Shown: one piece after another, positions 26,440 through 33,553 of the stretch
How the letters are laid out: each line of letters starts with the position of its first letter
Numbering within the stretch: the stretch's first letter is position 1
From: Fibrobacter sp.
Lineage (GTDB): Bacteria > Fibrobacterota > Fibrobacteria > Fibrobacterales > Fibrobacteraceae
DNA: 53,027 bases
Reading direction: 5' to 3'
Assembly: GCF_017545445.1 (NCBI RefSeq)
Contig: NZ_JAFWOM010000101.1
Location: forward strand, 1-53,027
Translations under genes and position numbers: made by a program
Notes under the pieces: generated by a model
What the model was told of the DNA's origin: nothing
Seen by the model: only the letters and a program-made list of their open reading frames with translations
The model's database searches: none

Positions 26440-26532
26440 CCTAAAGGGGAACGTGTAAGCCAGCCACAGCCCTTCGGCATAAGATTGGCAAGAGGGACCT
26501 TAGTCCAAAGAGACTATGCTGATGATAGGAGC

Positions 26533-27960
26533 TTAACGTTCTTCTAACATTTTCTTCACGGAAAATGCAAATTCTTGCAAACTAGGGTCTCTAGCACCCA
26601 TCAGCAAAATTGTGTCGCCCGGTTCGGCGTACTCGAGCATTTTCTTTGCGCACTCGTTGCGGTCGGCTATGTAAATCGCTTCGCAGCCCTTGAGAATCAA
26701 GTCGTCCGCAAGGTCGCCTGCGCTAATGTCACGCGTAACAGTTCCGCCAGCGTAATAGATTTCACTAAAGAACATCACATCGTTCTTGCGGTCAAAATCC
26801 ATGTCCATCGGGCGGAGCGTTTTGGCGATAAAGTCCACCAAGTCCTTGCGCAAGAATCGTGTCGGGCCAAAGCCATGCGGCTGGAACCAAGCAATCACGC
26901 GACCCTCGGTAAAGTCCTGAGCGCTTTTGATGCTTGCGGCAATTTTTGCCGGATTGTGAGCAAAGTCATCGACAAGCGTGACTCCGTTAAACGTTCCAAG
27001 AATCTGGTGACGGCGGAACACGCCCGGAAATGTTGCAAGCGCATCGGCGCATGTGTGGAGCGAGACGCCCGCGCGGAGAGCGGCTGCGGTTGCGGCCAAA
27101 GCATTTTCCATATTGTGCTTGCCCGGCAGCGGAATTTCGAACTTCACAAGTTCGTTGCCATGGCGCACGCGGAACTGGATATGCGTCCCGACCGACTTAA
27201 AGTCAATTCCCTGAACGCTCACATAGCTTTCATAGCCAAAGTCAAATTCACGACCAGCGCTGAACTTCTTTGCAAGCGGATGAGCATCGTTCACAATCAA
27301 GATGTGCCCTGCGCTCAAGACGTTCTGGCTAAACTTCAAGAAAATTTGTTCGAGTTCGGAGATTTCCTTATGGTCCTTATCGATGTTCAGAATGACACCG
27401 ATTTCCGGTTCATAGCGAACAAGCGTTCCATCGCTTTCATCGACTTCGGCAACGAGCCACTGCCCCTTGCCACTCACAGCGTTACCAATCTTGCCCTGAG
27501 CCTGCAAGTTCACGAGGCCAGCACCCGTCATCACGGACGGCTGGAGTCCAGCGTAATCGAGAATGTGGTAAACCATCGCGGTCACCGTTGACTTTCCGCT
27601 CGTGCCGCTAATCGCAATCGTGCGCGCTTCCTTCGAAATCTTCGCAAGCATTTCGCTGCGGTGCATCACCGGGACGCCAAGTTCCTTGGCGCGCTTCAAA
27701 TCCGGATTCGAATCTTCGATAGCGGTGCTCACCACGACTGCGGTAAGGCCTTCGACAACGCCGGAACCATCCTGCGCAAAGCACTTGATTCCGCAATCTT
27801 CGAGTTGGCTCATGACAAGCGGCTTCTCGGCATTTCCGTTCAGGAACTCGCCGAACTGACGGTCGCTACCGCTCACGGCAACGCCCTTGCCCACCAAATA
27901 CTGCGCGATGGCACTCATGCCCACGCCAGCAACACCGATAAAGAAGTAAGATTCGTTCAT
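26533..27960 (-). CDS. murC: UDP-N-acetylmuramate-L-alanine ligase family (MurC)
   Basis: This 475-residue Mur ligase adds L-Ala to UDP-MurNAc in peptidoglycan synthesis. The N-terminal Rossmann domain has GVAGVGMSAIAQYL and SGSD, the MurC/Mpl type. The central ATP domain has the P-loop GTSGKST (119-125) and EVDESDGT. The C-terminal domain has DDFAHNPAKI and FQPHGFGPTRFL. The P-loop reads GTSGKST rather than the usual GTHGKTT, and the C-terminal segment FFSEIYYAGGTVTRDIS departs from standard MurC, so this could be a specialised paralogue or Mpl-like recycling ligase. It is not in a dcw cluster. The 5' side is a heptamer array with no visible ribosome site. Confidence 0.75.
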   Translation of the reverse strand: MNESYFFIGVAGVGMSAIAQYLVGKGVAVSGSDRQFGEFLNGNAEKPLVMSQLEDCGIKCFAQDGSGVVEGLTAVVVSTAIEDSNPDLKRAKELGVPVMHRSEMLAKISKEARTIAISGTSGKSTVTAMVYHILDYAGLQPSVMTGAGLVNLQAQGKIGNAVSGKGQWLVAEVDESDGTLVRYEPEIGVILNIDKDHKEISELEQIFLKFSQNVLSAGHILIVNDAHPLAKKFSAGREFDFGYESYVSVQGIDFKSVGTHIQFRVRHGNELVKFEIPLPGKHNMENALAATAAALRAGVSLHTCADALATFPGVFRRHQILGTFNGVTLVDDFAHNPAKIAASIKSAQDFTEGRVIAWFQPHGFGPTRFLRKDLVDFIAKTLRPMDMDFDRKNDVMFFSEIYYAGGTVTRDISAGDLADDLILKGCEAIYIADRNECAKKMLEYAEPGDTILLMGARDPSLQEFAFSVKKMLEER

Positions 27961-27964
27961 ATTT

Positions 27965-28013
27965 AAGAAGGAAGTTAGAAGTAGGAAGTAGACAGTGGTC
28001 AGTGGTTACTAAT
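27965..28013 (+). repeat. Heptamer array, seven units
   Basis: Units are AAGAAGG, AAGTTAG, AAGTAGG, AAGTAGA, CAGTGGT, CAGTGGT, TACTAAT. It fills the whole spacer between the stop of the 28014 gene and the murC start. Confidence 0.85.
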
Positions 28014-29060
28014 CTATAGTCTTCGCCAGGAATAAATAACCCGAGACAACGTGTCGTTCAAAAAATATAAATCTGTATGTTCCACAAAATATTTCAAATC
28101 ACATTTTGGGCGGCGTATTTCACAAATACTTTTCATACGAGCACAATCCTTGTCATTATCTGAGCAATGATAACAATCATAATCGGAACAATAATATTTT
28201 TCTTTTTTATTCAAAAGCCAGTGATTTCCATCCTTTTCAAAATCAACAAAGTCAATCTTCTCATAATCCGATAATTTTGCACCTACAGAAACGCGATTTT
28301 TTAAAAGAACCGGAGCCTTGCATTTTTTCAAAGAAGAGTCTTTTTTTCTATTAAATTCAATCGTTGTCAGCGTATCCCATTTTGCGGAAGCATCCGAAAC
28401 AAAACGATATTCAACATCTTCGAACGAACATTCAAAAAAAGCTAGCCGATTATTCTTCGCATCAAGCGAATCCTGCAAGGTGCAACTATCACAAAGAATA
28501 TCTTTCATTGCAAGCTTATCACGCCTTCCATATTGAATGACATCAATAACATTCTCCGCATCTGCAGGAGCCTCTTTCAAATACTGAAGCGAGGTTATAA
28601 CCTTTTCACAAGCTACCGTATCACTATTTTGCGGATTATACGAAAATTCAAAATAAAGTACAGAATTCACAGAAGTAGTTCCCATAGCCATCATATGTAC
28701 TTTGTAAGGAGCATCGCTAGCACCCCCAAAATCAAAATCATCCCTGGTTCCAACAGAAACAACTTTACCTACGCTAAGAGATCCATTCCAATACAAATGA
28801 GACTGAGGATGATTGCCAATATACAAGAAGATGTGACCAGACTGTCCATCAATGTTGTATGTTACAAAATCCATTTTCGTATCGAATTTTTTGACAAACC
28901 AATCTTTGGGAACTCGAAGGGAAAAATGATCTTTTACATCAACAACAAGCTTCGTTTCTTCTTCTACATTAACACTAGCATTCTCTTGCACAGAAGTTTC
29001 CTTGCAAGAAGCAAGGAACATCACAAATGCAGAAAAAAAGCAAATAAAAAAGAGTTTCAT
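28014..29060 (-). CDS. Lipoprotein of unknown function
   Basis: This 348-residue protein has a clear lipoprotein signal (FLASC, Cys19) and then a Glu-rich tether. The body begins like a PsbP/DUF-type envelope domain (HFSLRVPKDWFVKKFD), with alternating strands to about residue 165. The second half has many Cys (DILCDSCTLQD, YYCSDYDCYHCSDNDKDCARMKSICEI), which probably form disulfides after export. No catalytic motif is recognised. It lies upstream of murC in the same direction, separated only by a heptamer array, and co-transcription is possible. The RBS is weak. Confidence 0.65.
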   Translation of the reverse strand: MKLFFICFFSAFVMFLASCKETSVQENASVNVEEETKLVVDVKDHFSLRVPKDWFVKKFDTKMDFVTYNIDGQSGHIFLYIGNHPQSHLYWNGSLSVGKVVSVGTRDDFDFGGASDAPYKVHMMAMGTTSVNSVLYFEFSYNPQNSDTVACEKVITSLQYLKEAPADAENVIDVIQYGRRDKLAMKDILCDSCTLQDSLDAKNNRLAFFECSFEDVEYRFVSDASAKWDTLTTIEFNRKKDSSLKKCKAPVLLKNRVSVGAKLSDYEKIDFVDFEKDGNHWLLNKKEKYYCSDYDCYHCSDNDKDCARMKSICEIRRPKCDLKYFVEHTDLYFLNDTLSRVIYSWRRL

Positions 29061-29081
29061 ACAACGACAGCAATTCAGAAC

Positions 29082-29123
29082 TTTACCGGATTCTTCGACT
29101 CCGCTACGCTTCGCTCAGAATGA
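29082..29123. repeat. REP-like element
   Basis: GGATTCTTCGACTCC and CGCTTCGCTCAGAATGAC: reverse-complement form of the GTCATTCTGAGCG...GAATCC family, in the spacer before the rluD stop. Confidence 0.6.
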
Positions 29124-29134
29124 CACGTTTTCAT

Positions 29135-30412
29135 TTACCCCAGCAACTCTGGATCAATTGTAGGTTCGTATCCGGGTTCGACGAAATCTTCCGGGGCGAT
29201 TCCTTTGCGACGAGCAGCCTTCATCTGCTTGATGAGCTTGCGTTCGGCAGCAACGGCACGGCGTTTCGCGGCGGTCTGAGCCTTTTCGGCAAGGCGCTGG
29301 GCGCGTGTCTTGCGTTCCTTCACTGGAGCGGCTTCATCCGGCGAAATCTCCAGCGGTTCTGCATATTCGTCAAATTCATCATCTTCGTCAAAGCGAATCT
29401 GCGCATCGAAATCGCGGAAGCCTTCTTCTTCGTCATACACAGGCGCCGATGATGGGCATTCCTTTTTCAAGAGCTTGAGCACATTTGCAAACGGCTCTTC
29501 CATCGGAACCTTGAACGTAAGCTTCTTGTTCGTACGCGGATGGATGAGTTCAATCTTCACGGCCTGCAAAAGCTGCGCCGGAGCAATTTCAAGAACCTTC
29601 TCGGCCACCGGCTTCATCAGAGGCGGCACACGATTCAAACTTTCGTCGCGACCATCGTAAAGCGGATCGCCTACAACCGGATGGCCCGTGTAACGGCTAT
29701 GCACGCGAATCTGGTGCGTACGGCCAGATTCCAACTGCAATTCTAAGAGCGTCGCAATCGCAAAGAACTGCTTCGCCACATAATGCGTACGGCTTTCCTT
29801 GCCGCCCTTTACCACCGCCATCTTGAGACGGTTCTTCGGGTTACGACCAATCGGAGCGTCAATCGTTCCTTCGAGGTCACGCGGGCACCCCCACACAAGT
29901 GCATTGTACGTGCGATGGAGCGTACGCGTTTCGAGCTGGTGCGCCAAATGCCTGTGTGCGGCATCGTTTTTCGCGACCACCATAAGCCCCGGCGTATCCT
30001 TGTCCAAGCGATGAACAATACCCGGACGGAGCGGACCATTCACGGATGAAAGATTTTCCTTAAAGTGATGCAAAAGCGCTGCAGCAAGCGTACCCTTGCT
30101 AATACCATTACCCGGATGCACCACCAGATTGCGCGGCTTGTTGATGACCACGATATCGTCATCTTCATAAACAATATTCAGCGGAATATCTTCGGGTTCA
30201 AGCGTCGAAGATTCCTTCTCGATCATCTTTTCAACGACAACCGCCATCCCCGTTTCTACGCGGAAGTTCTTGGATACTTTACCACCGCCGACCTTGACTT
30301 CGCCCGCTTCAATCAGCTTCTGCACATCCGTGCGGGAGACATTTTCCATAACGCCAACAAGGAACTTGTCGATACGTTCACCATTATGTTGTTCTTCTAC
30401 GATGTAATTCAT
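29135..30412 (-). CDS. rluD: RluD-family 23S rRNA pseudouridine synthase with C-terminal extension
   Basis: This 425-residue protein has an N-terminal S4 RNA-binding domain (about 13-60) and the RluA/RluD catalytic domain. The catalytic site is HRLDKDTPG with D137, followed by ETRTLHRTYNALVWG and SGRTHQIRVHSRYTGHPVVGDPLYDG. The usual serine in HRLDKDTSG is proline here. Residues after about 320 are extra: an acidic block (DEEEGFRDFDAQIRFDEDDE) and then a Lys/Arg/Ala helix (RAQRLAEKAQTAAKRRAVAAE), not part of the family core. It may bind ribosomal RNA or protein, but that is inference. It lies directly downstream of lspA. The 5' side is an inverted heptamer pair with no clear Shine-Dalgarno. 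Confidence 0.85.
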   Translation of the reverse strand: MNYIVEEQHNGERIDKFLVGVMENVSRTDVQKLIEAGEVKVGGGKVSKNFRVETGMAVVVEKMIEKESSTLEPEDIPLNIVYEDDDIVVINKPRNLVVHPGNGISKGTLAAALLHHFKENLSSVNGPLRPGIVHRLDKDTPGLMVVAKNDAAHRHLAHQLETRTLHRTYNALVWGCPRDLEGTIDAPIGRNPKNRLKMAVVKGGKESRTHYVAKQFFAIATLLELQLESGRTHQIRVHSRYTGHPVVGDPLYDGRDESLNRVPPLMKPVAEKVLEIAPAQLLQAVKIELIHPRTNKKLTFKVPMEEPFANVLKLLKKECPSSAPVYDEEEGFRDFDAQIRFDEDDEFDEYAEPLEISPDEAAPVKERKTRAQRLAEKAQTAAKRRAVAAERKLIKQMKAARRKGIAPEDFVEPGYEPTIDPELLG

Positions 30413-30415
30413 ATT

Positions 30416-30485
30416 TAGTAGGAAGTAGGAAGTAAGAAGTAAGAAGTAGAACTGTCTACTTCCTACCGTCTACTTCCGACTGATT
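30416..30485. repeat. Inverted pair of heptamer arrays between lspA and rluD
   Basis: The left arm (30416-30450) has TAGTAGG, AAGTAGG, AAGTAAG, AAGTAAG, AAGTAGA. The right arm (30451-30485) has ACTGTCT, ACTTCCT, ACCGTCT, ACTTCCG, ACTGATT. The two arms are in one unbroken 7-base register and complementary. The right arm codes for the end of LspA and holds its stop. Confidence 0.88.
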
Positions 30486-31046
30486 GTTAGATTCTTTTTC
30501 TTCCTTAATTTGCTTATGCAACTTGCGCAAAAACACGGGAGACAAAATCACCAATGCAACGCCGACGGTCACGAACGAGTCCGCCACGTTGAACGTCGGG
30601 AATCGGGTCATGATAAAGTCCGGAAAATCGCAATCGATAAAATCTACCACCTGCTGCATGCGCATGCGGTCGATGAAGTTACCGACAGCACCGCCGAGAA
30701 TCATCACCACGCCCAAGCGGCTCAAGTAATCGCGTTTGTCGATGGACTTGTAAAACCACGCGAGAGCAACAGCCGCGACAATCGAAATCAGCAAAAAGAA
30801 CAGCCACGGCGGCAGGAACGGCATCAAGTCCTGCGGCCTGCTACTAAAAGCAGCGCCCTTGTTGAACACCAGCTGAAACCGCACAAGTTCTCCAATCACA
30901 GGAATTTTCTCGTACGTCATATTCCCGGCTTCATCGGTAAAACGCGAGAGAGCCCACAGCTTCGTCAACTGGTCTGAAATAATGCTAAAAATAATCACCG
31001 CCACATGGAACGGCCACTTGTTATAAAACTTCATGTTATCTTGCAT
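30456..31046 (-). CDS. lspA: Lipoprotein signal peptidase (signal peptidase II)
   Basis: This 196-residue inner-membrane aspartic protease cleaves prolipoprotein signal peptides. It has four membrane helices (about 13-32, 77-98, 107-124, 153-172). Catalytic aspartates are D126 (GGAVGNFIDRM) and D156 (FNVADSFVTVG), and the family motif VFNKGAAF is present. It suits the many lipoproteins in this window. The start has AGGA five bases upstream. The C-terminus is odd: the last residues SEVDGRK and the stop are encoded by heptamer repeat units. rluD follows in the same direction. Confidence 0.92.
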   Translation of the reverse strand: MQDNMKFYNKWPFHVAVIIFSIISDQLTKLWALSRFTDEAGNMTYEKIPVIGELVRFQLVFNKGAAFSSRPQDLMPFLPPWLFFLLISIVAAVALAWFYKSIDKRDYLSRLGVVMILGGAVGNFIDRMRMQQVVDFIDCDFPDFIMTRFPTFNVADSFVTVGVALVILSPVFLRKLHKQIKEEKESNNQSEVDGRK

Positions 31047-31061
31047 AAAATTCCTTTTGTA

Positions 31062-31277
31062 TAGATTGCTTCGCCCCCACTTCGACTTAAGGTTGGTGAG
31101 CCTGTCGAACCACAGTGACCTTGGGCTCGCAATGACAATATCAATCCTTTTATCACTGGATCCCCTCCCTAACGGTCGAGGATGACAATCGGTTGGTGAG
31201 CTCGGTTAGTGAACCTGTCGAACTATGTCGAACCACTCTCGTCTTTCGTCTCTAGTCTCTCGTCTTTCGTCTAACCA
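31062..31277. repeat. REP-like elements plus heptamer array
   Basis: GTGAGCCTGTCGAACC (about 31096-31111), a TCACTGGATCCCCTCCC...GGTCGAGGATGAC copy (about 31155-31187) and GTGAACCTGTCGAAC. A six-unit array follows at 31236-31277 (CTCTCGT, CTTTCGT, CTCTAGT, CTCTCGT, CTTTCGT, CTAACCA). The last unit holds the stop of the squalene-synthase-family gene. Confidence 0.75.
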
Positions 31278-32359
31278 CGCCCCTTAATTCTCGCGTAAGC
31301 TTCATCAATCCACTTGTCCGAATAGAAGTGCATCGACGTTTCCTTGACTATCCGCTTCACGGTATCGCGCGTGATTTTCACCTTCTTGTCCGAAGTGAAC
31401 ACCGACACGCCATCCCCGATCAAGCTCAAGTTCTCTGCCGCCATAAAGAGCGGCCAAAGGCAGAATAGCCTCGTGCGCATCTTGATGTTCGGGATGAGCT
31501 TCGTGTATGCAATCGAATCATCCAAATGTCGCCACGCCTTTTGAACAAGTTCCGCAAGCACGGCTCCACATTTTTGCGGATCCGCCCCCGCCTTGAACAA
31601 ATCGCTCGAATGTTCAAAACCGTGACGGCGGCAAATCTCTTCTGGAATAAAGCACACGCGGCGGCCAGAATCCTCAACGCAGTCCTTCACGATGTTCGTG
31701 ACCTGCAATGCAAGCCCAAAACTCACGTCCAGCTTCGAAAGTTCCGCCTCGCGTTCTTTGCTGATCAAGCATGTATCGGCAGAGAATAGCTTCGTCAAAA
31801 GTTTGCCGACAATGCCTGCCACATAGTAGCAGTATTCGTCCAGTTCGCCTACGTTTTCAAGCGTGAACCAGCCCGCCGAAAGAGCCGCCTCCTGACGAAG
31901 AGCGAACTTCGCCATTCCGCCACACATTTCAATCACGACATCGCAAACCGGCTTCTTGTAAGCATCCGGGAGAGACTTCAAAAGCGGCACCACGACTTCG
32001 GACTTCGAGCAAAGATCCTTGTTCGGGTCTTCGGAGCCATGCCAAGAATCTGGGAGCGCGGCCACGAACGTGCGAATTTTCTCGGTTTCAAGTTCGCCCG
32101 TCTTGAACACATCGGCAAACAGCGCAAGCACGCGATCTTTTTCAGTCGCCTTCATGTCCGGATCGTCTTCGACCGTATCGGCAATACGCAAATAAAGGTA
32201 CGCGAGCAAAATACTGCGATGCAACTTGCCTCGCAAAACCTGAATGTTCAGAGCAAATGTGCGAGACACAAGCTGCAAAACATCCTCGGCGTACTTCCAC
32301 GCCGCCTTGCCTTCGAGGACTTCTTCAACCTTGTATAATCCATCCAATTTTTTTATCAT
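31271..32359 (-). CDS. Squalene/phytoene synthase family protein
   Basis: This 362-residue prenyl synthase carries both Asp-rich metal/diphosphate motifs. The first is DTVEDD at 61-66 (YLYLRIADTVEDD). The second is NIVKDCVED at 222-230 (ALQVTNIVKDCVEDSGRRVCFIPEE). The sequence VSRTFALNI and the YCYYVAGIVG segment are typical of squalene synthases, so head-to-head condensation of farnesyl diphosphate is likely; phytoene- or presqualene-type products are alternatives. No transmembrane C-tail is seen, as in bacterial forms. No hopanoid or carotenoid gene is adjacent. The stop lies in a heptamer array, and another array starts 12 bases upstream of the gene. Confidence 0.82.
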   Translation of the reverse strand: MIKKLDGLYKVEEVLEGKAAWKYAEDVLQLVSRTFALNIQVLRGKLHRSILLAYLYLRIADTVEDDPDMKATEKDRVLALFADVFKTGELETEKIRTFVAALPDSWHGSEDPNKDLCSKSEVVVPLLKSLPDAYKKPVCDVVIEMCGGMAKFALRQEAALSAGWFTLENVGELDEYCYYVAGIVGKLLTKLFSADTCLISKEREAELSKLDVSFGLALQVTNIVKDCVEDSGRRVCFIPEEICRRHGFEHSSDLFKAGADPQKCGAVLAELVQKAWRHLDDSIAYTKLIPNIKMRTRLFCLWPLFMAAENLSLIGDGVSVFTSDKKVKITRDTVKRIVKETSMHFYSDKWIDEAYARIKGRG

Positions 32360-32776
32360 ACTTGCTCTTTCTAGTGATTAGTGGTTGGTGATTAGTGGTT
32401 AGAGATGTAAAGGAAACGATCCTATTACACATCCTGCTTACTAACCACTAAATTCATTCCTGCCTACCGCCTACTATCTACTTCCAACGAATCTCTCGTC
32501 TTACCTCACTAGATCCCCTCCCGCGCTACGCTTGGTCGAGGATGACACCGCCCACTTTCCTCTTTCAACTTCCTACCACCTACTTCCTACTGCCTATCAC
32601 CTAAAACCTATCACCTAACAAACCTCTTTCGTCTGTAGCCCGAAGGGCGTTCTCTCGTCTTTCGTCTAACTTCACTGGATCCCCTCCCGCGCTACGCTTG
32701 GTCGAGGATGACACCGCCCACATCCCACTTCCAACTTCCTACCGCCTACTGTCTACTTCCTACTACCTACTAATAC
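32360..32776. repeat. 410-base spacer made of heptamer arrays and REP copies
   Basis: Heptamers lie at 32372-32406 (TAGTGAT, TAGTGGT, TGGTGAT, TAGTGGT, TAGAGAT), 32562-32617 (CTTCCTA, CCACCTA, CTTCCTA, CTGCCTA and others) and 32728-32776 (CTTCCAA, CTTCCTA, CCGCCTA, CTGTCTA, CTTCCTA, CTACCTA, CTAATAC). Shorter runs occur near 32460-32505 and 32650. Two nearly identical REP copies (GGATCCCCTCCCGCG...GGTCGAGGATGAC) lie at about 32513-32546 and 32679-32712. No gene. Confidence 0.85.
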
Positions 32777-33345
32777 ACCTCAAACATTTCCGGGGGGACT
32801 TTCTTGGACTTGGCCATCGCTTTCACGTACCTCCAAAAGCGGTGATGATCCTCAGCATTGCGAAGCTTATGCGCATAACTCAATCCCGCACGGTCCTGCA
32901 CATTCTCTTCTGACATCATAATCCCCTTACAGTCTATCCCATAGCGAACCCAGCGGTATTCCAAGTAAAACGCCGACTGGAACAAGTCCGTGAGCTTGAG
33001 TTCCGTCCGACGCACCATCAAATACGCCACAATAGCAAAGATAATCACCGACAAGAATCCCAAATTAGAGTACGTCTCAAGCCCCTGCTTCTTCAAGAGC
33101 CACACAACGACAAGCGAAGACGCAGCTGAAACGACGAGCGTAAACAAGATATCGCAAAAACGCAAAAGCTTCACACGTTCAGGATGCTTGACAAAGCCTT
33201 CCGAAACGTAGGCCCATTTTTCGCCTCGATTGACCTGTTTTTTCATAAAAACGACATACGAGACATTCCTAAACCAAAAATGGAGCCCCACCCACAAAAG
33301 CACCGGGAGCCAGAAAAAATATTCCAGAAAAAAATTCACATCCAT
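32770..33345 (-). CDS. Membrane protein of unknown function
   Basis: This 191-residue protein has predicted membrane helices at about 7-24 and a closely spaced pair at about 68-85 and 93-110. Cytoplasmic charged segments and a C-terminal helical region (YAHKLRNAEDHHRFWRYVKAMAKSKK) follow. No motif is recognised. It is divergent from dnaA across a 208-base spacer. The stop TAG (32770-32772) is inside the last heptamer unit of the neighbouring array, and the terminal codons EVY run into it. Confidence 0.65.
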   Translation of the reverse strand: MDVNFFLEYFFWLPVLLWVGLHFWFRNVSYVVFMKKQVNRGEKWAYVSEGFVKHPERVKLLRFCDILFTLVVSAASSLVVVWLLKKQGLETYSNLGFLSVIIFAIVAYLMVRRTELKLTDLFQSAFYLEYRWVRYGIDCKGIMMSEENVQDRAGLSYAHKLRNAEDHHRFWRYVKAMAKSKKVPPEMFEVY

Positions 33346-33393
33346 TGTATCAAATAATAGAAAAATTGCAATTTTTTTAAGGACAATAGCGAC

Positions 33394-33422
33394 TTTACAT
33401 TGGCAAAAATCATTTGTTAAAA
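33394..33422 (+). promoter_or_regulatory. Candidate dnaA promoter
   Basis: TTTACA (33394-33399), 17-base gap, TTAAAA (33417-33422), in a very AT-rich tract upstream of dnaA. Confidence 0.4.
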
Positions 33423-33471
33423 TTTAGTTACGTTCAAACAAATATTTTTTTTAACTTAATTTCGTATGAAC

Positions 33472-33523
33472 CTATCAACACGTCCGCCAAATTAGCTAAA
33501 TTGTAACGCCAAGTTGTTGATAG
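33472..33523. promoter_or_regulatory. Inverted repeat, possible DnaA or regulator sites
   Basis: CTATCAACA (33472-33480) and its exact complement TGTTGATAG (33515-33523) are 34 bases apart, between the candidate promoter and the dnaA start. Each matches seven of nine bases of the classical DnaA box TTATCCACA. No perfect box is present in the spacer. Confidence 0.4.
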
Positions 33524-33553
33524 ATTTCGAACTCACAGGACGAGGATTGAGAA

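Noticed and set aside
26270..26532. tmRNA, RNase P RNA or group II intron fragment
   Set aside because: None of the conserved cores (tRNA-like ends, P4 consensus, domain V) could be recognised on either strand.
33346..33553. Replication origin
   Set aside because: No cluster of classical DnaA boxes and no dnaN or rpmH neighbour; only one paired 9-mer, better explained as dnaA regulation.
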